Assembly: GCF_001654925.1 (NCBI RefSeq) | Contig: NZ_LXER01000017.1 | Coordinates: 62,001-126,000, forward strand | Direction: 5' to 3' | DNA from: Buttiauxella brennerae ATCC 51605 | GTDB lineage: Bacteria > Pseudomonadota > Gammaproteobacteria > Enterobacterales > Enterobacteriaceae | Length of the DNA: 64,000 bases | In this document: positions 47,211 to 55,730 of the stretch, piece after piece | Position numbering within the stretch: position 1 is the stretch's first letter | How the letters are laid out: each line of letters starts with the position of its first letter | The notes under the pieces: generated by a model | What the model was told of the DNA's origin: nothing | Seen by the model: only the letters and a program-made list of their open reading frames with translations | Database searches by the model: none | Translations under genes and position numbers: made by a program

Positions 47211-49742
47211 TTAATGACACACGGCATCAAGCTGCGTAACGGATGTATCATTTTTCGGTTCAGGCAATACGGTTTTAACCTGGCAGATTTGCGTGGCGTC
47301 ATCACCCCATTTCACAGTGGAATCAAGGTTATTACTCAGGCCAGTTAAATAAACCTGCCCGTTATCACCCACAATAAATCCATGGTTATCGGCATCTTTA
47401 TTATTCATTGATAAAATGGCACCAAATGGAACAGGTTCGCCATTGTTGCGTTTCAGATTCAATAACAACCTTAGCCCAACGTTCGCCTGATAAACCGCAC
47501 GCACCACCGCACCACGCGTCGGTACCACGGTTTTGGTGGTTAATTCCAGCTCCACGTTATCCGGCATACTTGCGGTATCAAAACTGATGTCGTTTTTACG
47601 GAATGGCGTCATATTGCTCACCGCGGTGTAGCCGCGATAATCCGTTTTCACCCCATTCTGGTTCAATACCCCAACTCCGACAGCACCAGGTGCTTTGACC
47701 AACGCAATGGTTTCGCCAAAAGGCTGCGCCAGCGTAATGCCGTCACTGTGAGCAAGGACTCCACCGGAAAGGCCATAATTCACGCGCTGTGAATGCTGAT
47801 CGTAGCTGTATCCTGCAAGCGCTTCGCCGTAGGTTCCCCGGTAATCAGCATTCATATTTCCGGTGTAACCGACATCATTTGTTCCGTAGCCCTGCTGCAC
47901 GTTCCAGTTCAGTGCGTTGCCGGGTAAAGCAATACCACTGACACCGATATTATGGGTTGTATTGCCCTGTTTACTGGTATTCATGTTGTAGTTAGCCCAG
48001 CTATTTGGCAGGAAATTTGACAACGGAACGCTGATATTCAATGAGACCAGTTGATCGTTGGTATAAATTTTCCCGCTATTGCTACCATTTGCCGTCGAGT
48101 TCTTACTCCATGTGTAACTCAGGCTGTAACTGACGCTATTCCATGCGTTGTTATAGCTCGCGCCATACGACTCCATAGTTTTGTTAATATTCCAGTAATC
48201 CTCGCGGATGGCCGACAGCGAAACAGCCCCCATGGATTTACCCAGCGCCTGACTAAGAGTCATTTCTGCACGATTACGGCGGCGGTCGTCGGAAAAGTGC
48301 GAGTCACTATAGGTATCGAGCACTTCCTGCATGCTATAAAAGCCGGAGGTGGAATAGCGATAACCTGCGATGGCAAAGTTGGTGCCGCTCTCAGAGAAGT
48401 TCTTACTGTAGCGAACACGCCATGACTGCCCATCTGTTTTTAAGCCGCCTTTTGGCGTTGACCAGCCTTGTGTCACATCGGTCGAAATCGCCCCAATATC
48501 ACCGAGGTTTTTCCCCAGGCCCAGTGCCAGGGACTGATATTTGCTCGACTCCTGCAAGCCGCCATAAATCGTAAAGCCGTGTGGCAGACCATAAATTGCT
48601 GTACCTTGCGCCAGCGGCGTTTTTTCAACGCTGCTGCTATACGAGCGATACTCACCGCCTGTCAGACTGTATTTCAGCCGCCCTTCACGCTGCAAAACGG
48701 GTACGGAAGCAAAAGGCACCACCAGATATTGTTCGCTGCCGTCTGCTTCTTTTATGGTGACAAATAAATCACCGGAGCCACCGGTCGGGTACATGTCGGT
48801 AATTTCAAAAGCACCCGGTGCGACGTAGCTTTGATAAATAACATAACCGCCCTGGCGAATAATCACCTGCGCATTGGTACGGGCAATTCCACGTACCACG
48901 GGTGCGTAGCCTTTCAGGCTGTCTGGCAACATATCGTCATCAGAGGCTAACTGACCGCCGCGGAACGGAATACTGTCGAACACATCAGATGGTGTTGAGC
49001 TGTCGCCGAGCGTCATCTGGCTTTTCAGGGCAACGACATCACGCTGGGCGTAGGTGTAAACCGTATCCCATCTGTCTTTGCCGTCACTGTCACGGTTCCA
49101 TGTGGTGTAGTTGCGCAGGCGCCAGGCGCCGTAGTTGATGCCCGGGCGCAGGTTGGCATACTGGCTATTGGTGTTCTGGCCATTACGCACAAATGTGTTA
49201 TTACCGCTGACGCTGTAGTTCAGCAGCAGCGCGTTAATACCTTCATCCCATAGTTCTGGCGCCACATAGCCACGCGCCTGCGCGGAAAGTGCCGCCTGAG
49301 GAATACTCAGCAATAACTGCTGTGATGAAAATAAAAACTCAGCTGACGCCTGCGGAATAGCCGAGAGATTAGCGCATTCCGCCTCAACATTAAGCTGCGG
49401 GAACAGAGCTGTTTTTACGCCGTAGCTTTGTAAAACACCGACAGACAAACAAGGCTGAAGTTTCGCCTCTCCCTTACCTTCTTTGACCATTTTGAAAGTC
49501 ATATCCCGGGTGTCGACCAGTTGGTTGTTAATAACAACATCAACACGATAAATACCGGCCGCCTGTTCACCCTCTTCAAAGGCGGTAAGATCAGCACCTT
49601 GTGAAGAAGGGTTATTAACCTCGAGTAATGCCGGGTTAAAATAATCACGCGACTGAGCTGTTTCACTCATACCTGAACACGCCAGCGCGACACACCAGGC
49701 GAGATGGGTCGATCGTAATTGAAGACGATTATTTGCTTTCAT
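47211..49742 (-). CDS. Outer-membrane fimbrial usher, copy 1
   Basis: 843 residues from the ATG at 49742, six bases after AGGAAG. Signal peptide, N-terminal chaperone-binding domain (YFNPALLEVNNPSSQGADLTAFEEG), 24-strand barrel with plug (PFRGGQLASDDDMLPDSLKGYAPVVRGIARTNAQV), and C-terminal domains closing with a disulfide-bearing tail. Type 1-like usher. It translocates and polymerises subunits. Very similar to the copy 2 usher throughout. Confidence 0.93.
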   Translation of the reverse strand: MKANNRLQLRSTHLAWCVALACSGMSETAQSRDYFNPALLEVNNPSSQGADLTAFEEGEQAAGIYRVDVVINNQLVDTRDMTFKMVKEGKGEAKLQPCLSVGVLQSYGVKTALFPQLNVEAECANLSAIPQASAEFLFSSQQLLLSIPQAALSAQARGYVAPELWDEGINALLLNYSVSGNNTFVRNGQNTNSQYANLRPGINYGAWRLRNYTTWNRDSDGKDRWDTVYTYAQRDVVALKSQMTLGDSSTPSDVFDSIPFRGGQLASDDDMLPDSLKGYAPVVRGIARTNAQVIIRQGGYVIYQSYVAPGAFEITDMYPTGGSGDLFVTIKEADGSEQYLVVPFASVPVLQREGRLKYSLTGGEYRSYSSSVEKTPLAQGTAIYGLPHGFTIYGGLQESSKYQSLALGLGKNLGDIGAISTDVTQGWSTPKGGLKTDGQSWRVRYSKNFSESGTNFAIAGYRYSTSGFYSMQEVLDTYSDSHFSDDRRRNRAEMTLSQALGKSMGAVSLSAIREDYWNINKTMESYGASYNNAWNSVSYSLSYTWSKNSTANGSNSGKIYTNDQLVSLNISVPLSNFLPNSWANYNMNTSKQGNTTHNIGVSGIALPGNALNWNVQQGYGTNDVGYTGNMNADYRGTYGEALAGYSYDQHSQRVNYGLSGGVLAHSDGITLAQPFGETIALVKAPGAVGVGVLNQNGVKTDYRGYTAVSNMTPFRKNDISFDTASMPDNVELELTTKTVVPTRGAVVRAVYQANVGLRLLLNLKRNNGEPVPFGAILSMNNKDADNHGFIVGDNGQVYLTGLSNNLDSTVKWGDDATQICQVKTVLPEPKNDTSVTQLDAVCH

Positions 49743-49826
49743 CATTAACTTCCTGCCTGTATATATCAGGCTATATCATTCTGGTCCGTACCACCCTGTA
49801 CGCCCGGGAAGCATCTATTAAGTTTA

Positions 49827-50504
49827 TTAAATTGACGCGTTATGAGCTTCGCCGGTGCCCCCGTAATCACTGATTAATTTAAAGCTCAGGGGTCCCGATG
49901 AAACGCCAGCAGGTAAGTTAAAGCGTGCCGTACCGCCCGGCGCGACAAAGCTGACATCTGACACGGCTTTACCACCGACCGTAATTTGGTTGAAATTCAT
50001 GTAGTAACTGGTTGGGTTAGTCACCTGCAGCTGGTTACCGACTTTCTGCCAGGTCAGTTGATCCGCGACTTTTTCCGGTATATTTTTCTTTAACGACCCC
50101 GGGCGATAAATCAATTTAATGCGGGTTTTTACCGCCACCTGGAGCGTGTTTTCCTTTTTAGGTGCAGAAGGAATAGATTTTATATTTAACCAGTACATTG
50201 ATTCTTTATTATCCGGCAGATTCCCGGCACGCACGATACGCAATATATTCTGTTGGCCGTTATCTAAACGAAACAGTGGCGGCGTGATAATAAAGGGAGC
50301 TTTCTCAGCGCCACCTGATTGGGTGTCAATCCATGACTGAATCAGATATGGCACAGAATCCGGATTATTGACGCTCAGTGAAGCTTCCTTTTTTCCACCG
50401 TCATAAATCACCCGGGTTCCACCAATCACAACGCCTGCATTGGCTGCAGAAATAGCCGTACCGGCTATCACCAGGGCAATTATAGTTTTACTGACAAAAT
50501 TCAT
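49827..50504 (-). CDS. Periplasmic fimbrial chaperone, copy 1
   Basis: 225 residues. Signal peptide NFVSKTIIALVIAGTAISAANA, then a PapD-like two-domain immunoglobulin fold: GVVIGGTRVIYDGGKKEASLSVNN with the conserved Arg, NILRIVRAGNLPDNKESMYWLNIKSIPS (the family signature) and VKTRIKLIYRP with the Lys that anchors subunit C-termini. It donates a strand to pilins in the periplasm. Highly similar to the copy 2 chaperone. A hairpin separates it from the major pilin gene. Confidence 0.93.
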   Translation of the reverse strand: MNFVSKTIIALVIAGTAISAANAGVVIGGTRVIYDGGKKEASLSVNNPDSVPYLIQSWIDTQSGGAEKAPFIITPPLFRLDNGQQNILRIVRAGNLPDNKESMYWLNIKSIPSAPKKENTLQVAVKTRIKLIYRPGSLKKNIPEKVADQLTWQKVGNQLQVTNPTSYYMNFNQITVGGKAVSDVSFVAPGGTARFNLPAGVSSGPLSFKLISDYGGTGEAHNASI

Positions 50505-50522
50505 TTGATACCTCTGTAAAAA

Positions 50523-50543
50523 AGGGCCGGGAAATCCGGCCCT
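50523..50543 (-). terminator. Hairpin between major pilin and chaperone, copy 1
   Basis: Perfect 8-bp stem AGGGCCGG/CCGGCCCT with a 5-nt loop, followed on the minus strand by TTTTTT and then the chaperone ribosome binding site. It is an attenuating terminator that would give excess major pilin mRNA. Confidence 0.8.
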
Positions 50544-50564
50544 CTTGTCATTTCTGTCTGGATA

Positions 50565-51095
50565 TTAGTTATAAACAACAGAGAAGCTGGCTACAGAGTT
50601 TGCCGGGCCAGCAGTCACTGTTGCAGATGTTGATTTATACTGAGCGTAGAAATCCAGAACGTTATCTACAGTGTCAGTCAGAGTGTAGCGATAGCTGTTT
50701 TCGCCGTGCAGAGGCAACTGAGTTTTATCTGCAGACATCAGATTGATTGCAACACCAGTAGCTGCGCCCGGAACGGTGCTGTCGATAGCCAGCAGAGTAG
50801 AATCAGCAATAACTGGCTCGCCGTCAAAACGCACGTGAGCAATTTTGATTGCTTCAGGGCAGTCTTTCAGCACGATAGAGAATTTCTTAGCCGCTGTTAC
50901 AGTACCCATGGAGGTGAATTCAGACTTATTGTATTCACCCAATGGAACAGTCTGGTTTGCAGAAGCCACGTCAACAGTACAAGCCGTATCCAGAATGACA
51001 CCTGTGAAGTTCACGGTGCCTGCAGTTGCCATAGCATTAGAAGCAGATACAGCGGAGATAGCAGCAATTACAACAGCGAGTAAATTCTTTTTCAT
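50565..51095 (-). CDS. Major fimbrial subunit, copy 1
   Basis: 176 residues from the ATG at 51095, preceded by AAAGGAAAAC; an upstream in-frame start is rejected. Signal peptide KKNLLAVVIAAISAVSASNAMA, pilin domain with cysteines in DTACTVDVA and VLKDCPEAIK, and donor-strand C-terminus NSVASFSVVYN. First gene of the operon and followed by the attenuator, hence the main rod subunit. Resembles the copy 2 pilin by less than half of residues by eye, far less than the chaperones and ushers do. Confidence 0.9.
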   Translation of the reverse strand: MKKNLLAVVIAAISAVSASNAMATAGTVNFTGVILDTACTVDVASANQTVPLGEYNKSEFTSMGTVTAAKKFSIVLKDCPEAIKIAHVRFDGEPVIADSTLLAIDSTVPGAATGVAINLMSADKTQLPLHGENSYRYTLTDTVDNVLDFYAQYKSTSATVTAGPANSVASFSVVYN

Positions 51096-51504
51096 TTTGT
51101 TTTCCTTTATATATTTATTTGACGTTTTATTCAGGCAAAACAAGCCCCATTCATTATCGTGAAATAATGAAAAATATACCGTCAGGTTTTCCATGCATCA
51201 TCATGTTATATGTACAGCGAAATGTGACATGAGAAGAGAAGGTGATTTATCTCATTAATATTCAATTCGTTCTTTTGGCGTTAACCATAAAAACCGAACC
51301 TATATTAATAATCAACTTTTGAACTTCACATCAATTCGCTGCTTGAATCAATTTTCATCAAATCACACATCAAACTCAAGGTATTTCTCGGTCTAAATTT
51401 AGACCGAGAAAGCAATACTAAAATTGGGAGTTGCCTTGCCATAATGCTGACTCAAATAACAGACCAGCTCTAAGAACAATCCATTCATATCGGAGTTATC
51501 ACCT
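51096..51504. promoter_or_regulatory. Fimbrial control region, copy 1, with 28-bp palindrome
   Basis: 409 bp between the divergent pilin and first IprA-like gene. At 51384-51411 lies a perfect palindrome of arms TTTCTCGGTCTAAA/TTTAGACCGAGAAA, centred about 107 bp before the regulator start. Stretches such as TCCATGCAT, CCTATATTAAT and AACTCAAGGT recur at the same places in copy 2. The AT-rich part near 51170-51215 should hold the pilin promoter. No invertible element borders were seen. Confidence 0.7.
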
Positions 51505-52164
51505 ATGCAGGCAATAGAAAAATCAGTAATTTCAGCTGATTGCACAGACAGAAAAGATAAACCTAATTCTCACATACAGAATTTAATTAATTGTTTTCTG
51601 CCCTATGCAAATACATTTGAAACAAATAATAAACAAATTTTTAACTATGGTAATCAAGATGAGAATACCATTATCATCCTGCTTGAAGGGAGCATTTCGC
51701 TATATCGCAAGCATGACAATATGATTCTTAATTCAGAATCAGCCCCCTTTATTTTTGGTATGGGTCAGCAAAGCACGTCGCCAGAGTACCTCTTTTTGCG
51801 TACTCAGGAGCCTTGCCTGGTCGCCACACTTTCCCTGACCGAGGCACATCGTTTAATTGATGACAATGAGCTTTGGGAAAGTCTGGCAAAGTTACTGATT
51901 TATACCATTGCTCGTGTCTATGCGCATTGCGCTAAAATTTCGCAACTCTCTGCGTACGAAATTATTCGTTTTCAACTGCTTGAGCTGATGAATGAAAGTC
52001 CGGAAATCCGCAGTAAGACTACGGCGGCAAATTACATTATTAGCAGAACATTTTTATCCCGCAGTGGCACGATGCGTATTTTGGCGGAACTGAGAGCGGG
52101 TAACTACATAAGCATAGAAAAAGGCATTTTGCATAACGTCAACCATTTGCCATTGAAGTATTAA
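51505..52164 (+). CDS. IprA/YaiV-like winged-helix regulator, first of pair, copy 1
   Basis: 219 residues. A Crp-like beta-roll effector domain (about 45-130: NTIIILLEGSISLYRKHDNMILNSESAPFIFGMG) without cyclic-nucleotide-binding residues, then a C-terminal winged helix (RSKTTAANYIISRTFLSRSGTMRILAELRAGNYISIEKG) and the family-typical end HNVNHLPLKY. E. coli YaiV/IprA, an inhibitor of peroxide resistance, shares this end (INRLPSEY). Divergent from the pilin gene, so probably its regulator. Its best match here is the gene at 60033. Confidence 0.85.
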   Translation: MQAIEKSVISADCTDRKDKPNSHIQNLINCFLPYANTFETNNKQIFNYGNQDENTIIILLEGSISLYRKHDNMILNSESAPFIFGMGQQSTSPEYLFLRTQEPCLVATLSLTEAHRLIDDNELWESLAKLLIYTIARVYAHCAKISQLSAYEIIRFQLLELMNESPEIRSKTTAANYIISRTFLSRSGTMRILAELRAGNYISIEKGILHNVNHLPLKY

Positions 52165-52300
52165 CCTTATGAATTTACTAGAAACATTTGCTTAAATTTT
52201 TGCCCATCAGACTTGAGGAATACCCGTGCTTTGTATGCTATGTTTTTATAAGACTATGTGATCCTATATGAAGCTTTGGTATTAAACCTGAGGAAAGAAT

Positions 52301-52915
52301 GTGAACAATATTGAAAAGTTCTCACTTTATACTGAAGAATTCATTAGAAAATTGATTCCTTATGTGGAGTTCAAACTGTCCCCAGCGGGGCGGGTCTGCC
52401 CTTTTATGACTCAGGGGCGACTCAATTGCTATCTGATCCGTACCGGGAGCATTTCTGTCTATCATTCTGGCGGTATTTTGATAGGTGGCCTACCCGCACC
52501 CGCTATTGTTGGACTGGGTGAGTTTGAAGCAGCTTCATCTTTGTATTTTCTAACCAACGAGCCTTGCGAGATTGCTGAAATCTCTCGTGATGATATTTTT
52601 AACATCATAGAGAAAGATAATCTTTGGCAGAACCTCTCGGTCCATATGCGGTTTGTCTCAAACCGGTTACTTAACTACGCCTCGATTCTTAACGCCCCTA
52701 GTGCATATGAGATGATTCGCAACCAGTTGCTGAAGCTTATCAATGAACCTGACTCTCTCAGAGAGTCCATTACCGCGGAAAAGTATATACGGTCAAAAAC
52801 ACATCTTTCGCGTAGTGGCATTATGCGCATTCTTTCTGCGTTAAAAGAGGGGGAATACATTATGATTGAGAATGGAGTATTGAAGGAAGTCCGCCATTTA
52901 CCGGCGAAATATTGA
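52301..52915 (+). CDS. IprA/YaiV-like winged-helix regulator, second of pair, copy 1
   Basis: 204 residues from a GTG start with GAGGAAAG upstream. Same design as the gene before it: effector beta-roll (CYLIRTGSISVYHSGGILIGGLPAPAIVGLG) and winged helix (RESITAEKYIRSKTHLSRSGIMRILSALKEGEYIMIENG), ending VRHLPAKY. It matches the gene at 60806 better than its own neighbour, so the pair arose before the locus was duplicated. The 136-bp gap suggests it may have its own promoter. Confidence 0.85.
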   Translation: MNNIEKFSLYTEEFIRKLIPYVEFKLSPAGRVCPFMTQGRLNCYLIRTGSISVYHSGGILIGGLPAPAIVGLGEFEAASSLYFLTNEPCEIAEISRDDIFNIIEKDNLWQNLSVHMRFVSNRLLNYASILNAPSAYEMIRNQLLKLINEPDSLRESITAEKYIRSKTHLSRSGIMRILSALKEGEYIMIENGVLKEVRHLPAKY

Positions 52916-52943
52916 TAGAGTGAGAGTGAAGATGAATACGAAA

Positions 52944-52965
52944 AAACCGAGCTTTCACCCGGTTT
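52944..52965. terminator. Weak convergent hairpin between copies 1 and 2
   Basis: Stem AAACCG/CGGTTT with a 10-nt loop, flanked by A on the left and T-rich DNA to the right, between the convergent regulator gene and the LuxR-type gene of copy 2. Confidence 0.5.
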
Positions 52966-52995
52966 GATTAAAAATTCTTATACGCATTCAAATTA

Positions 52996-53622
52996 TTAGC
53001 TGGCAAACAAATGAACGGGTGGATTATGTGTTCTCAGGTTATTGAGAAATTGCACTAATTCACAGTCAGAATCGAGATTGAACTTTTTCATCATTAAGCG
53101 TTTGTGCGCGCTGACTGTCTTAACATTAATTTCTAAAGAACTGGCAATCTCTATGATGTCATTGCCATGTAAAATGTGTCGGGCAATAACAGATTGCTGA
53201 GATGTTAATGAACGATATCGGCATTTAAGGCACTTTTTACATTTTAGTTCTTTCGAGTCAATAATTTTCTCTTGCCACGCCTCAATAATTTTATCGTAGA
53301 CAACACTTAACATTTCATTGCGATTAATAAACAAAATGTTTTTGATACAGAGCGGCAGTTCTGTATGCCACGGTGATTTGTTACCCTCATATAAGCCGAT
53401 AAGCAACCCAGGTTTGACACGAAACTTCAGCATTGGGTGACAGATAAATGCTTCACCTGCAACAAAGTTTTTTACAATAACATCTGCCTTGGTTGCATTT
53501 GCCATCGATAACGCTTCAAAGATAACAGGTTCGTCATTCCCCAGAGAAAAGACATGTTCGAGGAGTTTTTCCAATCCATAACGATAGAAAGTGTTTGAAT
53601 CATCGATGGCAATATTCAGCAT
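52996..53622 (-). CDS. LuxR-type regulator with cysteine motif, last gene of fimbrial operon 2
   Basis: 208 residues, clearly homologous along its full length to the copy 1 protein, with identical stretches such as MLNIAIDDS, LPLCIKN, CKKCLKC and KTVSAHKRLMM. C128-x2-C131-x2-C134 precedes the LuxR helix-turn-helix; cysteines 61, 92 and 187 are also conserved. These six are its only cysteines. A redox or metal-sensing role is inferred from that conservation. It follows the minor pilin gene by 45 bp and converges on the copy 1 regulator. Confidence 0.8.
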   Translation of the reverse strand: MLNIAIDDSNTFYRYGLEKLLEHVFSLGNDEPVIFEALSMANATKADVIVKNFVAGEAFICHPMLKFRVKPGLLIGLYEGNKSPWHTELPLCIKNILFINRNEMLSVVYDKIIEAWQEKIIDSKELKCKKCLKCRYRSLTSQQSVIARHILHGNDIIEIASSLEINVKTVSAHKRLMMKKFNLDSDCELVQFLNNLRTHNPPVHLFAS

Positions 53623-53667
53623 TGAAAACCTTCAAAAATCATTAAATTACAGGTCAAGGAAAATCAT

Positions 53668-54174
53668 TTACTGATAAGTAAAGCTAACATTCACTACGGC
53701 TCTGAATGTTCCGGCCCCAGCTATCTGTAATGGACTAATAATCCGGGCAGACATTGGAAACACCGCTTTATGAGTGACTCCATCAACAGGCACGGTCATT
53801 TGACTTTCATTCTGGTAAATAACCGAATGATCGGTATTGGTCAGACGTAACGCAACATTTATCGCATTACCTCGATTTTTAAATGCCGTTGGATCAATAA
53901 TGTCAGGAGTTCCACTCAATGTTGCCGTTGCCTGTTGCAGATAAGCTGCACAATTTAATAGCACCAGTTCAAAGTTATTCCAGCGGCTTCCTTGATTTGG
54001 TGGAGAAAGTGTCGAATTAGCCACCCTTCCAAAATTAATCAGCTTATCTTGCGTATCGACATCCACAGAACAAGGCGTGCTGACAATACGCCCTTCTATG
54101 CTGATATCTTCTGCATTTGACGGCCCAACCAGCAACACTAACGGCAGAATAAACAGACTCCCGTATTCCCGCAT
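53668..54174 (-). CDS. Minor fimbrial subunit, copy 2
   Basis: 168 residues from the ATG at 54174, preceded by AGGAGG; this start gives the signal peptide REYGSLFILPLVLLVGPSNA. Pilin domain with cysteines in STPCSVDVD and VLLNCAAYL, and C-terminus VNVSFTYQ. Counterpart of 45711 (shared TDPTAFKN-like block and TNTDHSVIYQN). Likely adaptor or tip-fibrillum subunit. Confidence 0.88.
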   Translation of the reverse strand: MREYGSLFILPLVLLVGPSNAEDISIEGRIVSTPCSVDVDTQDKLINFGRVANSTLSPPNQGSRWNNFELVLLNCAAYLQQATATLSGTPDIIDPTAFKNRGNAINVALRLTNTDHSVIYQNESQMTVPVDGVTHKAVFPMSARIISPLQIAGAGTFRAVVNVSFTYQ

Positions 54175-54212
54175 AAATCCTCCTGATGGGCACGTCATTA
54201 ATAATTTATCGC

Positions 54213-54743
54213 TTACTGATAAATAAACGAGGCAAGTACAGTCGTGCTGATATCGCCCGGTGTAACGGCACCCAGTTTGGTATAGGCAGCCGTTTTTAAT
54301 TTAAACGTTGCTTTGTTAGAAGAAACAGGCGCGGTTAACGTACTACCATTGCTTATCATCACATTCGTGGCTTTATCTTTAAGCTCAACGGAAGTATTAG
54401 CCGCTTTGGTCGTCGCCATGTTTAACCAGCGCGTGTTATCAGCGGTATCTGGGGTTCCGGTAAACGTCGCTTTTACGTTGATCGTACCTGCCGGGCAGTT
54501 AGTCAGATCGATATTAAATTCAACCCAATCTGAGTTGGCACCGGCATTTTGCATAGTCCCGGCACCAATATTGTCACCTAGTGGTACGGTTAATGGGCTA
54601 ATACCGTTATTTACCGTGGTGCAAGGTGATGCAATAATACGCCCTGAAATCTGAATCGGTATGTTATCTGCCGCGGCATAAATATTCCCTGCGAACAGTG
54701 TTGCCAATACCAATGCTGGTAATACTTTCTTTGCACTATTCAT
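54213..54743 (-). CDS. Additional minor fimbrial subunit, only in copy 2
   Basis: 176 residues. Signal peptide NSAKKVLPALVLATLFAGNIYAA, pilin domain with cysteines in ASPCTTVNNG and DLTNCPAGTINV, C-terminus TTVLASFIYQ. It sits between adhesin and the other minor pilin; copy 1 has no gene here. It may be an insertion or tandem pilin duplication in copy 2, or a loss from copy 1. FimF/FimG-like by position. Confidence 0.87.
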   Translation of the reverse strand: MNSAKKVLPALVLATLFAGNIYAAADNIPIQISGRIIASPCTTVNNGISPLTVPLGDNIGAGTMQNAGANSDWVEFNIDLTNCPAGTINVKATFTGTPDTADNTRWLNMATTKAANTSVELKDKATNVMISNGSTLTAPVSSNKATFKLKTAAYTKLGAVTPGDISTTVLASFIYQ

Positions 54744-54794
54744 ATCCTTATTTCCTTATGTTTTCCGCTATCATGTTTATAAATTTATTGCTAA

Positions 54795-55718
54795 CTACTG
54801 GTAGGTCAGCGTAAGCGTTGCGGAGCTATTGGCATCACCCGTTGTGACCGTTGATTTGGTCTGATAATAACGGGCTATAAGTGGCAATGATGTTGCCGCG
54901 ATGGTGGCTTTCTTCAAAAAAATGGTTGAATTTAAAGTTAATGGAGTCGAGCCATAAACTAATTGCACACCAATTCCCGTTGCCACACCGGCACTTCCCT
55001 GATTAGTTAATTTCAGCACACTGGTATTTGTGGTGTCTGGGTTTTGTGTCCCACTCATCGTGACATTAACATTCGCGTTAACATCACAAGTTAATCCCAG
55101 GTTTTGAGTGTTTTGTTTCGGATTAATAAAACCGACCGTACTGCTAAAAGTATTTACATTCACTTCACCGATCGGGAATGTCAGCGATGTGGTGTTTATT
55201 GAGCAAGCTACCGTAGTAATACTGCCGCCAGTTAACTGAACGTTCATACCCGTCATGGTTGTCGGGCTAACGACCCTCGCCTGTTGAACATAACCCGTCG
55301 TTAATGGCCCACTTCCGGTCGCATCATATTTAATGAAATATAAAGTCCGTCCGGTGGGCCAATAGCCATAATGGTTAGCCGTCATCGCGACCGGGCTTTG
55401 CTGACCAAATGAAACACCTACACCGGCAATATTAGTTTTCCAGACCGGTTCACTGTTAGAAATCGGGGCTGCCACGTTGAATATCATCGGAAACCACTTA
55501 TAACTCCATGCTGTAGTACAACCAAAACCTGAGGAAGTTCCGGCACTGACAATCGTCGCAAATGTTGTTCCCACTGGTAAATCACGTTGAATAACGATAC
55601 TTCCCGCATTCATCGTTAATGTCACCAGCGAAGTGCCACCAAAATCACAAACTGCAAAGGCTTTACCTCCAGCGAATAATAACGGCAACATCAATAAGGC
55701 TTTTAATTGGGACTTCAT
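54795..55718 (-). CDS. Two-domain fimbrial tip adhesin, copy 2
   Basis: 307 residues. Signal peptide KSQLKALLMLPLLFAGGKAFA, N-terminal putative lectin domain (about 22-185) and C-terminal pilin domain from VACSINTTSLTFPIGEVNV to SSATLTLTYQ. The pilin half matches copy 1 well (NTQNLGLTCD, GTQNPDTTN); the N-terminal half is much more divergent and would give different receptor specificity. Starts 12 bp after the usher stop. Confidence 0.85.
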   Translation of the reverse strand: MKSQLKALLMLPLLFAGGKAFAVCDFGGTSLVTLTMNAGSIVIQRDLPVGTTFATIVSAGTSSGFGCTTAWSYKWFPMIFNVAAPISNSEPVWKTNIAGVGVSFGQQSPVAMTANHYGYWPTGRTLYFIKYDATGSGPLTTGYVQQARVVSPTTMTGMNVQLTGGSITTVACSINTTSLTFPIGEVNVNTFSSTVGFINPKQNTQNLGLTCDVNANVNVTMSGTQNPDTTNTSVLKLTNQGSAGVATGIGVQLVYGSTPLTLNSTIFLKKATIAATSLPLIARYYQTKSTVTTGDANSSATLTLTYQ

Positions 55719-55730
55719 GTCATTATTTCC

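Larger units (their letters stand above)
45034..52915. repeat. Fimbrial locus, tandem copy 1
   Basis: First of two direct copies of one locus: a minus-strand operon pilin-chaperone-usher-adhesin-minor pilin-LuxR regulator, divergent from two plus-strand IprA-like genes. Each gene has its closest counterpart at the same place in copy 2 (52996-61477), which shows duplication of the whole unit, regulators included. Copies are diverged, not identical, so the duplication is old or came from two related sources. Confidence 0.85.

Noticed and set aside
51096-51504. Invertible promoter element (fimS-type phase switch) in the fimbrial control regions
   Set aside because: No recombinase gene of the FimB/FimE type is in the window and no pair of short inverted repeats flanking the pilin promoter was found; the 28-bp palindrome is a single-site symmetry.
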